Shown one piece after another: positions 1-8,470 of a stretch of DNA of 64,000 nucleotides (positions within the stretch are counted from its first letter, which is position 1; every line of letters begins with the position of its first letter). This stretch comes from JAOPZW01 sp963807305. Lineage in GTDB: Bacteria > Actinomycetota > Thermoleophilia > Solirubrobacterales > Solirubrobacteraceae. The notes below the pieces were generated by a model, which saw only the letters and a list, made by a program, of their open reading frames with translations, was not told the DNA's origin and ran no database searches. The stretch spans positions 1 to 64,000 of the forward strand of contig CAWEBN010000009.1 of NCBI GenBank assembly GCA_963807305.1. The letters run 5' to 3'. A program made the translations under genes and the position numbers.

Positions 1-543
1 GTCCAGCGCTACGCGTGGGAAGCCTGGCACTTCGGTTATTCCCTCAACGCCGGCTCGTCGTCGCTGGGCTACGGCGACGACGGCGCGTCGTCGGGGGCGC
101 TGCCGTCCTTCGTCCCCGCGCGCTTCGCGCCCGCGATCGCCCGTGCGGCGCAGCGCTGGAGCGTCGCCGGTGCCCTGCTCGCGGCACAGCTCTACGAGGA
201 GTCGCACTTCAACCCGTTCGCGCGGTCGGCCGCGGGGGCGCTGGGCATCGCGCAGTTCATGCCGGCCACGGCGGCCGGCTACGGACTCGCCGACCCCTTC
301 GACGCCGAGCGCGCGATCGACGCTCAGGCCCACCTCATGCGCGACCTCCTGCGCGCCTTCGCGTCGGTCCCGCTCGCGCTGGCCGCCTACAACGCGGGCG
401 CGGCGCGCGTCCGGGCGTGCGGCTGCGTGCCCGCCATCCCCGAGACGCAGTCCTACGTCGCCGACATCCTCGGCCTGCTCCACGGCGCCGGCGACCCTTC
501 GGGCGACGGCGCGGGCGCGCTCGAGGTGCGCCTCGTGCGCTAG
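1..543 (+). CDS. M15-type peptidase / SLT lytic transglycosylase fusion (5' truncated by window)
   Basis: Open from the first base of the window, so the N-terminus is missing. The first residues contain EAWHFGY, the C-terminal metal-site signature of VanY/M15 D,D-carboxypeptidases. After a short linker comes a lysozyme-like SLT domain: ESHFNPFARSAAGALGIAQF carries the catalytic Glu, and LAAYNAGAARV is the second SLT signature. The protein would trim peptide stems and cleave glycan strands of peptidoglycan outside the membrane. A signal peptide, if present, lies upstream of the window. The next gene is another cell-wall hydrolase 72 bp downstream on the same strand. The SLT part is clear; the M15 call rests on one motif. 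Confidence 0.82.
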   Translation, partial: VQRYAWEAWHFGYSLNAGSSSLGYGDDGASSGALPSFVPARFAPAIARAAQRWSVAGALLAAQLYEESHFNPFARSAAGALGIAQFMPATAAGYGLADPFDAERAIDAQAHLMRDLLRAFASVPLALAAYNAGAARVRACGCVPAIPETQSYVADILGLLHGAGDPSGDGAGALEVRLVR

Positions 544-615
544 GGCCGGGCGTATCTCGCCGCGGACGCCGGCGCTCCTAGGTCGTGCACAGGGACACGA
601 CGAACGGGAGCGCAC

Positions 616-1410
616 ATGGCCACGCAGCAGGAACACCCGATGCAGGTCCTCCACCGGGGCGCGAAGAGCGAGGCGGCGCGCGCGCTGCAGGCCGCCACCA
701 ACCGCCGCCTGCAGCGCCGCGGCCTCTCGGAGGTCGCGCTCGACGAGGACGGCGTCGTCGGCGCCAAGACGATGGCGGCGGTCGTCGCCGCGGCGTGGGC
801 CCTCGGGGCCCAGCGCGAGACGATCGCCAAGATGGACGCGGGCGAGATCCCGATCGGGGTCCAGCGCATGATCCGCAACCCGGGCCGGCGCACCGACGGG
901 CAGAAGGCGCTCGCCAAGAAGCGCCTCGCCCACATGATCGCGATGCGCAAGCAGCGCGCGGCCGCGGTCGCGGCATCGGGCACCGCCCGCAAGCGCGTCG
1001 TCGAGCTCGCCCAGCAGGCCGCGGCGAACTACCGCGCCAATCCCAAGGCCTACCACTACCTCGCCGGCGGCAAGGCCAACGCGGAGTTCCTCAAGCCGAC
1101 GCCCAGCGACTGGCGCTCGGACTGCTCGCAGTTCGTCGCCGCGGTCTACAAGGCGGCGGGGCTGCCGTCGCCGGCGACCGTCGCGCACGAGTTCGCCTCG
1201 ACCTTCTCGATCGACCCGAAGGGCACGGTGACGACCAGCCCGCGCCCCGGCGACCTCGGGATGTACGGGGTCCACGGCGGCAGGACGCACCACGTCGAGC
1301 TCTACTGCGGCCTGCCCGGCCAGGAGTTCATCGGCCACGGGTCGCCGCCCGTCGACTCGATGACCCCGGGGCGGCCGAACTACTACCTGACCTACGACTT
1401 CCTCGGATAG
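616..1410 (+). CDS. Peptidoglycan-binding, NlpC/P60-like cysteine hydrolase
   Basis: A 264-residue protein. Residues 10-85 look like a peptidoglycan-binding helical domain (repeated Ala/Leu-rich helices with a GVVGAKTMAAV motif). The C-terminal half has an NlpC/P60-type catalytic Cys in DWRSDCSQFVAAVYKAAGL and a candidate His in RTHHVELYCG. Expected activity is amidase or endopeptidase cleavage of peptidoglycan stem peptides. No signal peptide is visible; the N-terminus MATQQEHPMQVLHR is hydrophilic, which is odd for a wall hydrolase and recalls phage endolysins. The ATG is preceded by GGGAG. A small acidic protein follows after 9 bp, so the two are probably co-transcribed. Confidence 0.72.
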   Translation: MATQQEHPMQVLHRGAKSEAARALQAATNRRLQRRGLSEVALDEDGVVGAKTMAAVVAAAWALGAQRETIAKMDAGEIPIGVQRMIRNPGRRTDGQKALAKKRLAHMIAMRKQRAAAVAASGTARKRVVELAQQAAANYRANPKAYHYLAGGKANAEFLKPTPSDWRSDCSQFVAAVYKAAGLPSPATVAHEFASTFSIDPKGTVTTSPRPGDLGMYGVHGGRTHHVELYCGLPGQEFIGHGSPPVDSMTPGRPNYYLTYDFLG

Positions 1411-1419
1411 GAGAGGGCC

Positions 1420-1626
1420 ATGACCGACGAGCAGCAGCCCGACCTGACGGGCGAGCAGGAGCGCGAGCAGGAGGCCGCCTCCAGCGGCATCGAGGTCCGC
1501 GCCGCCGTGCTCGACATCGACGACGACGACGCCACGCTGCCGGACGGCGACGGTGGCGACGCCGAGGACGACGACGACGACGCGATCGAGGACAGCGACG
1601 ACGGGGAGGTCGACGCGGACGTGTGA
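1420..1626 (+). CDS. Small acidic hypothetical protein
   Basis: A 68-residue protein dominated by Asp and Glu, with runs of DDDD after residue 33. I recognise no domain. ATG is preceded by GGAGAGG at good spacing, and it starts 9 bp after the NlpC-like gene stop, so it is probably translated from the same mRNA. Its composition suggests a disordered, very low pI protein. It could neutralise or chaperone the neighbouring hydrolase, or bind cations, but nothing in the sequence proves a role. A terminator-like hairpin follows at 1638-1676. Confidence 0.55.
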   Translation: MTDEQQPDLTGEQEREQEAASSGIEVRAAVLDIDDDDATLPDGDGGDAEDDDDDAIEDSDDGEVDADV

Positions 1627-1637
1627 TCTCCCGCGGG

Positions 1638-1676
1638 GACGGGGGCGGCGTTAGGCTCGCGCCGCGCCCCCGTCTT
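1638..1676 (+). terminator. Hairpin after the acidic protein gene
   Basis: A perfect 10-bp stem, GACGGGGGCG (1638-1647) with CGCCCCCGTC (1665-1674), is followed by a short pyrimidine-rich tail. It sits 12 bp after the 1626 stop, which fits a GC-rich intrinsic terminator. The tail has few T residues. Confidence 0.45.
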
Positions 1677-1683
1677 CCCCAAT

Positions 1684-1707
1684 GGGACGCTGGACCTCCA
1701 GCGTCCC
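1684..1707. repeat. Perfect 11-bp inverted repeat before the papain-like gene
   Basis: GGGACGCTGGA (1684-1694) and TCCAGCGTCCC (1697-1707) form a perfect inverted repeat with a CC centre. It ends a few bases before the AGGAGG ribosome site of the 1726 gene. It could be an operator, an mRNA hairpin limiting ribosome access, or part of the upstream terminator. Confidence 0.5.
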
Positions 1708-1725
1708 GCACCAGGAGGTATCGCC

Positions 1726-2541
1726 ATGCCCGCACCGAAGCGACGGACGACCAGGCGTCGATCCCCGCAGCCGAAGCGGATCCTCAACGTCAAGCCGTCG
1801 GCGAAGACCGAGGAGGACTTCACCTTCGAGCACGCCGCCGCGACGGATGCCGTCGCGAGGGCGCCCACCGTGCCGCCGAGCAAGGACCTGCGCGCGGCGT
1901 GGTGGAAGGTCAACGACCAGGGCTCGACGGGGTCGTGCGTCGGGTGGGGGACCGCCGACGGGCTCCTGCGCTGGCACTTCGTCCAGGCGGGGCGCGTCAA
2001 GAACAACGAGCTGCTCGCGCCGCGCTTCATCTGGATGGCGTCCAAGGAGACCGACGCGGACACGACCCAGCCGACCTCGTTCATCGAGGAGGAGGGCACG
2101 AGCCTCAAGGCGGCGCTCGACGTCGCCCGCAAGTTCGGCGCCGTGCGCGACGCCGTCCTGCCCTTCGCCACAGGCGCCCTGTACCCCAACGACGCGAAGA
2201 CGTTCTACGCGCTCGCGTCGCAGCTGAAGATCCTCACCTACTTCAACCTGGGGACGACGCTGGCCAACTGGAAGACGTGGCTGGCGACCAAGGGGCCGAT
2301 CCTCACGCGCCTGGACGTGGACGCGACGTGGGACGCCGCCACCGACAACAAGGGCAACATGGTCGAGTACCAGCCCGACACCACCCGCGGGGGGCACTGC
2401 GTGGCCCTCGTCGGCTACCGCAAGGACAGCTTCATCGTGCGCAACAGCTGGGGCACCGCCTGGGGCGACAACGGCTTCGGGTACGCGTCACTGGCCTACG
2501 CGCAGGCAGCCTTCACCGAGGCCTACGGCGTCCAGGTCTGA
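1726..2541 (+). CDS. Papain-like (C1 family) cysteine peptidase
   Basis: A 271-residue protein with the full papain catalytic set: oxyanion Gln and nucleophile Cys in NDQGSTGSCVGWG (about residue 68), His in GGHCVALVGYR (about 225), and Asn in VRNSWGTAWGDNGFGY (about 241). The first 45 residues are basic (KRRTTRRR) and lack a hydrophobic signal sequence, so export is not obvious; this stretch could be a short pro-region. AGGAGG precedes the ATG at good spacing. It ends the hydrolase cluster and converges with the FAD oxidoreductase 26 bp away. Family assignment is firm; substrate and location are unknown. Confidence 0.85.
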   Translation: MPAPKRRTTRRRSPQPKRILNVKPSAKTEEDFTFEHAAATDAVARAPTVPPSKDLRAAWWKVNDQGSTGSCVGWGTADGLLRWHFVQAGRVKNNELLAPRFIWMASKETDADTTQPTSFIEEEGTSLKAALDVARKFGAVRDAVLPFATGALYPNDAKTFYALASQLKILTYFNLGTTLANWKTWLATKGPILTRLDVDATWDAATDNKGNMVEYQPDTTRGGHCVALVGYRKDSFIVRNSWGTAWGDNGFGYASLAYAQAAFTEAYGVQV

Positions 2542-2567
2542 CCGGCCGAGCGGCTGGCGCAGCGCGC

Positions 2568-4265
2568 CTAGCGCAGCGCCAGGCGCCCGAGCACTCCCAC
2601 CGGCTCGAGCCCGCCGTCTGCGGTCACGCGCAGCGGCGGCTTGGCCGGCCGGTGGCCGAGCAGCCAGCGCACCCGGTCCAGCGCGCGCGCCGGCCCGAAG
2701 ATCGAGGGCTCCGCGAGCTTCCAGACATCGCAGCGCCTGGCGTTCGACCGCGTCGCGTCGAGGATGCCGTTGACCGCACGCCGGGCGGCCTCGTTGGCGC
2801 CCTCCATCGTGGCCAGATCGGTGTACGTGCGCACGAAGTCCGAGGCGAGGAAGAGGTTCGGCACGCTGGTCACCGCCTCGGGCCGGTCGGACCACGAGCC
2901 GGCGGTGTTGATGAGCAGCGGCTCGGCGTTCGCGGCCGCGCTCGGGTTGGGGAAGGTGATGTCCTCGTCGAGGAAGGCGCTCGCGAGATTGGCGTCGTCG
3001 AGGACGACGTGGCCGGGGTCGTTGAGGTGGTCCTTGAGCTGCGCCCATACCTCGGCCTTGATCTCGTCGGCGCTGGACTTCGAGGCCACCTTGCCGGTGC
3101 GTCGCGACGGCCGCTCCCAGTCGGACACGTCGACCGAGAGGATGCCGCCGACGTGCCCGTCGCCAAGGCCCGCGAAGTCGGTGCGCGGCCAGAACTGGCG
3201 CTGCGAGATCGAGGTCAGCGCCCAGTCGGAGTCGCTGTAGATCGTGTGCCCGGCCAGGATCGGCACGTCGCGGTGCAGGTAGAACATCACACCGTTCATC
3301 CAGCGCGTGCGCAGCCGGCGCGTCCCCGCCAGACGCGGCTCGGCCGTGACCAGCTCGTGGCTGAGCAGCGGGCGAAGCTGCTCGACGGGCATCGCCGAGA
3401 CGTAGTGGTCGGCAGTGACCGTCTCGCGCGTGCCGTGGTGATCGACTGTCACCCCGGCGATCCGTCCGTGGGCGCAGTCGATCCCGTCGACCTCGCTGTC
3501 GGTCCGCAGGTCGACGCCGGCGCCGCGCAGGTGCGCGACCCAGGGGTCGATCCACACCTCGCTCGTCGGCCCGTCGAGCAGGCGGTCGGCGTGGCCGCCC
3601 GCGCGCGAGAGGTCGAAGATCAGCTGCAGCAGGATGTAGCCGCCGGTGCGCGCGCTGATCTCCTGCGCCTGGGCCGCCACCAGCATGCGCGTGAGTCCGT
3701 CGGCCAGGAAGCGGCGAAAGCCCGGCGAACGGTTCGTGGCATCGACGAACTCCCACCACGACTGGTTCTCCCACTGCCCGTAGCGGCGCTCGTCGCAGCT
3801 GGTCAGCAGCACCAGCAGCCGATCGACGAAGAAGGCCTGATCCTCGGGCGAGATGCCCAGCCCCGTCAAGACCGTGAACATGAACTTCGTGACGGCGGCG
3901 AAGTCGTCGAGCGAGGCCGGCGCGTGTGCGGCCGTGATGAGCTCGTTGGCTCCGTTCTCGCGCGCGAGCATCATCCGGTCGGCCGCCACCAGCTCGTCGA
4001 AGACGTGGTGGCCGGCGCGGGGGCCGGGGATCCGCTTCATGGTGTCGGGCAGGTGGCGATAGAAGCCCGGGAAGAACCGGAAGCCGTGCTCGGCCGGGAG
4101 GTCGTGGCGCCCGCCGGTGCCCGACCCGCGCACGCCGTAGCTGCGCGCCTTGCCGCCGAAGCGCGGGCTGCTCTCGTAGACCGTGACCGAGAAGCCGCGC
4201 TCGACGAGCTCGTGGGCAGCTGACAGGCCCGCCACGCCGCCCCCGAGAACCGCGACCGTAGGCAT
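2568..4265 (-). CDS. FAD-dependent amine oxidase / phytoene desaturase-like oxidoreductase
   Basis: A 565-residue protein opening with a dinucleotide-binding signature (VAVLGGGVAGLSAAHELVERG) and a second FAD motif (SPRFGGKA). The C-terminal FAD-contacting segment NLFLASDFVRTYTDLATMEG is also present. This layout is typical of flavin amine oxidases and of carotenoid or squalene desaturase-like enzymes. The early HGFRFFPGFY segment resembles hydroxysqualene dehydroxylase and phytoene desaturase relatives. The substrate cannot be set from sequence, and no carotenoid or hopanoid genes are nearby. Threonine aldolase lies 46 bp upstream on the same strand, so co-transcription is possible. Confidence 0.75.
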   Translation of the reverse strand: MPTVAVLGGGVAGLSAAHELVERGFSVTVYESSPRFGGKARSYGVRGSGTGGRHDLPAEHGFRFFPGFYRHLPDTMKRIPGPRAGHHVFDELVAADRMMLARENGANELITAAHAPASLDDFAAVTKFMFTVLTGLGISPEDQAFFVDRLLVLLTSCDERRYGQWENQSWWEFVDATNRSPGFRRFLADGLTRMLVAAQAQEISARTGGYILLQLIFDLSRAGGHADRLLDGPTSEVWIDPWVAHLRGAGVDLRTDSEVDGIDCAHGRIAGVTVDHHGTRETVTADHYVSAMPVEQLRPLLSHELVTAEPRLAGTRRLRTRWMNGVMFYLHRDVPILAGHTIYSDSDWALTSISQRQFWPRTDFAGLGDGHVGGILSVDVSDWERPSRRTGKVASKSSADEIKAEVWAQLKDHLNDPGHVVLDDANLASAFLDEDITFPNPSAAANAEPLLINTAGSWSDRPEAVTSVPNLFLASDFVRTYTDLATMEGANEAARRAVNGILDATRSNARRCDVWKLAEPSIFGPARALDRVRWLLGHRPAKPPLRVTADGGLEPVGVLGRLALR

Positions 4266-4311
4266 GCGACGACGCTACACCGGCTCCGGCTCGACGGGTA
4301 TCCCGTGCCAG

Positions 4312-5343
4312 CTATTGCAGCGCTTGCGCGGCGACGGCGAGCGCCCGCTCGATCCCCTCGTCGTCGACGTCGAGGTGCGTCACGGCGCGCACGCGTGTCG
4401 GGCCGAAGTGGCTCATCTCGACGTCCTCGGCGGCCAGGGCCGCGGTGAAGGCGCCCGCGTCGGGGACCGCGAAGATGACGATGTTCGTCTCCACCGTGGC
4501 GGGGTCGAGCTCGACGCCGGGCAGCTCCGCGAGCCCCTCGGCCAGGCGCTTGGCGCGGGCGTGGTCGTCGGCCAGGCGCTCCACGTTGTGGTCGAGCGCG
4601 TAGAGCCCGGCCGCGGCCACGATGCCCGACTGGCGCATGGCTCCGCCGACCATCTGCTTCCAGCGCCACGCCTCCTCGATGAAGGCGGCCGAGCCGGCCA
4701 GGCAGGCGCCGACCGGGGCGCCGAGGCCCTTGGTGAAGTCCAGCCATGCGCTGTCGAAGGCGCCGGCCCAGTCGGCGGCATCGACGCCGCTGGCCACCAC
4801 GGCGTTCATCAGCCGCGCGCCGTCGAGGTGGGTCGCGAGCCCCGAGGCGCGGGCGACGGCGAGCACGGCGCGCACCTGCTCGAGCGGCCAGACGCGCCCG
4901 CCGCCCATGTTCGTCGTCTGCTCGACCGACACGAGACGCTCGCGCGGCCCGTAGCGCCCGCCGGGCCCGGAGCCGTGGATCGCGTGCTCGAGCGCCTCCG
5001 CGGTGAACCTGCCGCTGTCGCCGTCGATCTCGGTGATGACGGCCCCGGAGAGCTGGGCCGGGCCGCCCGCCTCGGCGATCAGCGTATGGGTGTCGCGCCC
5101 GATGAACATGCGCTCGCCGCCCGGGCGGATGTGCAGGCGGATGGCGATCTCGTTGCACATCGTGCCGCTGGGCAGGAAGACGGCCGCCTCGTGGCCCAGC
5201 AGCGCGGCCACCCGCTCCTCGAGCGCGCGCGTGGTCGGATCCGCGGCGCGCTGCTCGTCGCCCACCTCGGCCGCGGCGATGGCGGCGCGCATCGCCGCCG
5301 TGGGACGCGTCTGCGTGTCGGAGTAGAGGTTGACGAACGCCAT
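4312..5343 (-). CDS. ltaE: Low-specificity L-threonine aldolase
   Basis: A 343-residue PLP enzyme of the aromatic beta-eliminating lyase fold. It starts with LYSDTQTRPTAAMR, the usual SDT-RPT opening of threonine aldolases, and carries the PLP Lys in WLDFTKGLGAPVGA (about residue 200). Expected reaction: L-threonine or allo-threonine to glycine and acetaldehyde. The length fits the family. The start is an ATG 48 bp from divergent uvrC, so the two promoters must be compact. The downstream FAD oxidoreductase may share its transcript. Confidence 0.88.
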   Translation of the reverse strand: MAFVNLYSDTQTRPTAAMRAAIAAAEVGDEQRAADPTTRALEERVAALLGHEAAVFLPSGTMCNEIAIRLHIRPGGERMFIGRDTHTLIAEAGGPAQLSGAVITEIDGDSGRFTAEALEHAIHGSGPGGRYGPRERLVSVEQTTNMGGGRVWPLEQVRAVLAVARASGLATHLDGARLMNAVVASGVDAADWAGAFDSAWLDFTKGLGAPVGACLAGSAAFIEEAWRWKQMVGGAMRQSGIVAAAGLYALDHNVERLADDHARAKRLAEGLAELPGVELDPATVETNIVIFAVPDAGAFTAALAAEDVEMSHFGPTRVRAVTHLDVDDEGIERALAVAAQALQ

Positions 5344-5391
5344 CGGCCCCGGGGGCGATCGACCCTACCTGCTCGTATCCTCGATGAGGAG

Positions 5392-7281
5392 ATGGATTCG
5401 CCGGTCGCCTCCGAGGGTCGCAGGACCCGCCTCGCCGAGCAGCGCAAGGCGCTGCCCGACGGCCCTGGGGTCTACCTCTTCCGCGACGCCAAGGGGAAGG
5501 TCATCTACGTCGGCAAGGCCAAGTCGCTGAAGAAGCGCGTGGCCAGCCACTTCTCCAATCCGGTCACGCGCGGCGCCTACGAGATGGTCGACTCGATCGA
5601 TTCGGTCGAGTTCGTCCTCGTCGCCTCCGAGGCCGAGGCCCTGTTGGCCGAGCAGAACTTCATCAAGCAGTACCGCCCGCGCTTCAACATCCGCCTGCGC
5701 GACGACAAGTCCTATCCGTTCATCGCCATCTCGATGGACGAGGAGTACCCGCGGGTCTACTTCACGCGCGAGCGCCACCGCCGCGACCGCGTCTACTTCG
5801 GGCCCTACTCCAACGCCAAGCGCGTGCGCGGCACGCTCGACCTGCTGGGCAAGGTCTTTCTCTTCCGCTCCTGCCAGGGCGTCGAGCCGGGGCGGCGGTC
5901 GGGCTCGCCGTGCCTGGACTACTACATCAAGCGCTGCGGGGCGCCCTGCGTCGGCTACGTCACGCCCGACGAGTACCGCGAGTCGATCGACGGCGTCGTG
6001 GCCTTCCTCTCCGGGCGCTATCGGGAGATCGAGCGCGACCTCGAGAAGAAGATGAAGGCCGCGTCGATCGCGCGCGAGTACGAGCAGGCGGCGCTCGAGC
6101 GCAACCGCCTGCGCGCCGTGCGCTCGCTGCTCGAGCGCCAGCGCGTGGCGAACGAGTCGATCGGGACGGTCGACGTGGTCGCCGTCGCCGTCGACGGGAC
6201 CGACGCCAACGCGCAGGTCTTCCAGATCCGCGACGGCGTGCTCTCCGACCGCCAGTCCTTCTACCTCGAGAACGCCGTCGAGCGCGAGGTGGGGGAGGTC
6301 GCCGAGGAGTTCCTCCTGCAGTACTACGGCGACCAGATGGCGATCCCGCCGCAGATCATCGTCCAGGAGGACGTCGAGGAGCGCGAGGCGCTGGCCGAGG
6401 CGCTCGGCCGGCGCCGCGGGGCCAAGGTCGAGGTCCGTGCCGCCGAGCGCGGCGACAAGCGGCGGATCCTCGAGCTGGCCGAGCGCAACGCGCTGCTGGC
6501 GCTCGACCAGGAGCGCCTGAAGGCCGAGCGCCGCCGCCAGCAGCGCGTCGAGGCGCTCGACGGCCTGCAGGACGCGCTGGGGCTCGACGCGCTGCCGCTG
6601 CGCATCGAGTGCTTCGACATCTCCAACCTGATGGGCACGCACACGGTGGCCTCGATGGTCGTCTTCGAGGGCGGGGCGCCGAAGAAGTCCGACTACCGGC
6701 GCTTCAACGTGCGCGGCCTGGAGGAGGGGGTGCCCGACGACTTCGCCGCGATGGAGGAGATCCTCGGCCGCCGCCTCGCGCAGTGGGAGACCCAGCAGGA
6801 CCTCAGCCCGCACGACCCCAAGCGCAACGAGTCGTTCGCCACGCTGCCCAACCTCATCGTCATCGACGGCGGGCCGGGGCAGCTGGCGGCGGGCGTGCGC
6901 GCGCTCGAGGGCTTCCGCCGGCGGGGCGTCACGGTCATCTCGCTGGCCAAGCGCATCGAGGAGGTCTTCGTGCCCGGCCGGCGCGAGCCGATCGTGCTCC
7001 CGCACGACACGCCCGAGCTCCAGCTCCTGCAGCGCGTGCGCGACGAGGCCCACCGCTTCGCCATCACCCATCACCGCACGCGCCGCGACCGCGCCATGAC
7101 GACCTCGATCCTCGACGACCTCCCGGGCATCGGCCCGGCGCGCAAGCGCACGCTGATGGCCCACTTCGGCTCGCCGGAGGCCGTCCTGGCCGCGTCGCGC
7201 GAGCAGCTCGAGGTGGTGCCCGGGCTGCCGGGCAAGACGGCGCGCGACATCTGGACGCACCTGCATCGGACGGGGGACTGA
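5392..7281 (+). CDS. uvrC: Excinuclease ABC subunit C
   Basis: A 629-residue UvrC. The N-terminal GIY-YIG nuclease shows PGVYLF and KVIYVGKAKSLKKRV (residues 25-50). It is followed by a Cys-containing segment (CLDYYIKRCGAPC), a UVR domain binding UvrB (around EKKMKAASIAREYEQAALER), the RNase H-like nuclease (CFDISNLMGTHTVASMVV) and a C-terminal helix-hairpin-helix (LPGIGPARKRTL). It makes both incisions in nucleotide excision repair. The frame is open far upstream, but ATG 5392 is the only start giving a family-normal N-terminus. GAGGAG abuts this ATG, unusually close, so the transcript may be nearly leaderless. rapZ follows after 25 bp. Confidence 0.97.
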   Translation: MDSPVASEGRRTRLAEQRKALPDGPGVYLFRDAKGKVIYVGKAKSLKKRVASHFSNPVTRGAYEMVDSIDSVEFVLVASEAEALLAEQNFIKQYRPRFNIRLRDDKSYPFIAISMDEEYPRVYFTRERHRRDRVYFGPYSNAKRVRGTLDLLGKVFLFRSCQGVEPGRRSGSPCLDYYIKRCGAPCVGYVTPDEYRESIDGVVAFLSGRYREIERDLEKKMKAASIAREYEQAALERNRLRAVRSLLERQRVANESIGTVDVVAVAVDGTDANAQVFQIRDGVLSDRQSFYLENAVEREVGEVAEEFLLQYYGDQMAIPPQIIVQEDVEEREALAEALGRRRGAKVEVRAAERGDKRRILELAERNALLALDQERLKAERRRQQRVEALDGLQDALGLDALPLRIECFDISNLMGTHTVASMVVFEGGAPKKSDYRRFNVRGLEEGVPDDFAAMEEILGRRLAQWETQQDLSPHDPKRNESFATLPNLIVIDGGPGQLAAGVRALEGFRRRGVTVISLAKRIEEVFVPGRREPIVLPHDTPELQLLQRVRDEAHRFAITHHRTRRDRAMTTSILDDLPGIGPARKRTLMAHFGSPEAVLAASREQLEVVPGLPGKTARDIWTHLHRTGD

Positions 7282-7306
7282 CACCCTTCACGCGGGGTTC
7301 ACTGCG

Positions 7307-8344
7307 ATGTCCGACGAGCCCGAGAGACTGCAGGACATGGCCGTGGAAGGCCCAGCGCGGCGCCACCGCCTGCGGCTCGGGCGCCGCGGTCGCGACGCGC
7401 AGCAGCCCGAGCCGGACGCAGAGACGCCGCGGCCGTACGCCGAGACGCGCCTGGAGGACCTCGTCGTCATCACGGGCTACTCGGGCGCGGGCAAGTCGAC
7501 GGCCATGAACGTCTTCGAGGACGCGGGCTACTTCTGCGTCGACAACCTGCCGCCCGAGATGATCCGCGCGCTCGTGGAGCTCTTCGTCCACGAGGGCTCG
7601 AAGGTCGAGCGCGCGGCCGTCGTCTCCGACGTCCGCGGGGGCGACTACTTCGAGGCGCTGCGCGCGGTGCTCGAGGACCTCGAGGCGCTGGGGCTGCGCC
7701 ACCGCGTCCTCTTCCTCCACGCCACGGACGACGCCATCCTCACGCGCTTCCAGGAGACCCGCCGCCGTCATCCGCTGGCCGGGGCGTCGACCGTCGAACG
7801 CGGCATCGCCCTGGAGCGCGCGGTGCTCGAGCCCATCAAGGGCCTGGCCGACGTGGTCATCGACTCCACCGGGCTGAAGGCCCACATGCTCCGCCGCCGG
7901 ATCGCCGACGAGTTCCTCCCGCGCGTGCCGACCTCGAAGCTCGCGGTCTCGCTGGAGTCCTTCGGCTTCAAGCACGGGCCGGCGCGCGACGCCGACATGG
8001 TCCTCGACGTGCGCTTCCTGCCCAACCCGCACTACGAGCCCGACCTGCGCCCGCTCACCGGCCACGACCAGCGCGTGGTCGACTACGTCGGCCGCGACGG
8101 CCAGCTCGAGGCCTTCTACGAGCGCCTGGAGCCGCTGCTGGACTACCTGCTGCCCCAGTACGTGGCCGAGGGCAAGGCGCACCTCACGATCGCCGTCGGC
8201 TGCACGGGCGGTCGCCACCGCTCCGTGGCCATCACCGAGCACCTCGCTCGCCGCTGGCGCGAGCGTGACGACGTGTTCGTCGAGGTCGCCCACCGCGACA
8301 TCACGCACGCCGACCGCCGCGACGGCGACCGCGGCCCCTCCTGA
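7307..8344 (+). CDS. rapZ: RNase adapter / nucleotide-binding protein RapZ
   Basis: A 345-residue P-loop protein with Walker A GYSGAGKST at residues 57-65, FCVDNLPPEMI, VVSDVRGGDYF and the C-terminal CTGGRHRSV signature of RapZ/YvcJ. In enterobacteria it controls GlmZ/GlmS; in Gram-positives it binds nucleotides and is often linked to whiA and yvcK. Here about 50 extra, Arg- and Glu-rich residues precede the domain; an internal ATG (MAVEGP) is an alternative start. In many Actinobacteria yvcK, whiA and gap follow rapZ. Here unrelated genes occupy that position and yvcK and whiA are absent from the window. Confidence 0.93.
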   Translation: MSDEPERLQDMAVEGPARRHRLRLGRRGRDAQQPEPDAETPRPYAETRLEDLVVITGYSGAGKSTAMNVFEDAGYFCVDNLPPEMIRALVELFVHEGSKVERAAVVSDVRGGDYFEALRAVLEDLEALGLRHRVLFLHATDDAILTRFQETRRRHPLAGASTVERGIALERAVLEPIKGLADVVIDSTGLKAHMLRRRIADEFLPRVPTSKLAVSLESFGFKHGPARDADMVLDVRFLPNPHYEPDLRPLTGHDQRVVDYVGRDGQLEAFYERLEPLLDYLLPQYVAEGKAHLTIAVGCTGGRHRSVAITEHLARRWRERDDVFVEVAHRDITHADRRDGDRGPS

Positions 8345-8401
8345 GCCCGCGCGCTCGCTCGCCACGGGTCGTTCTGCCGTGGGCGGATCGAGGCGCGTGG
8401 G

Positions 8402-8449
8402 TTGACCCGCCGGAGGCTTGGCACTATCGTTGTTTGGTCGAACGACCAA
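8402..8449 (+). promoter_or_regulatory. Promoter with overlapping palindromic operator
   Basis: A -35 TTGACC (8402-8407), a 17-bp spacer and a -10 TATCGT (8425-8430) are followed at the expected start site by the perfect inverted repeat TTGGTCG-AA-CGACCAA (8434-8449). The 16-bp palindrome is the size and symmetry of a TetR-family operator and would block initiation. The hydrolase start codon is at 8471. No TetR-type gene is in the window. Confidence 0.6.
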
Positions 8450-8470
8450 TATTTCTTGAAGGGGGCCAAG

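Noticed and set aside
585..4223. Very long open frame on the plus strand across the hydrolase genes and the FAD oxidoreductase
   Set aside because: Arg/Pro/Ala-rich composition typical of GC-rich shadow frames; it crosses several well-supported genes on both strands.
4183..5391. Upstream extension of the uvrC frame by about 400 codons
   Set aside because: Overlaps ltaE entirely; normal UvrC starts at 5392 and the extension resembles no protein.
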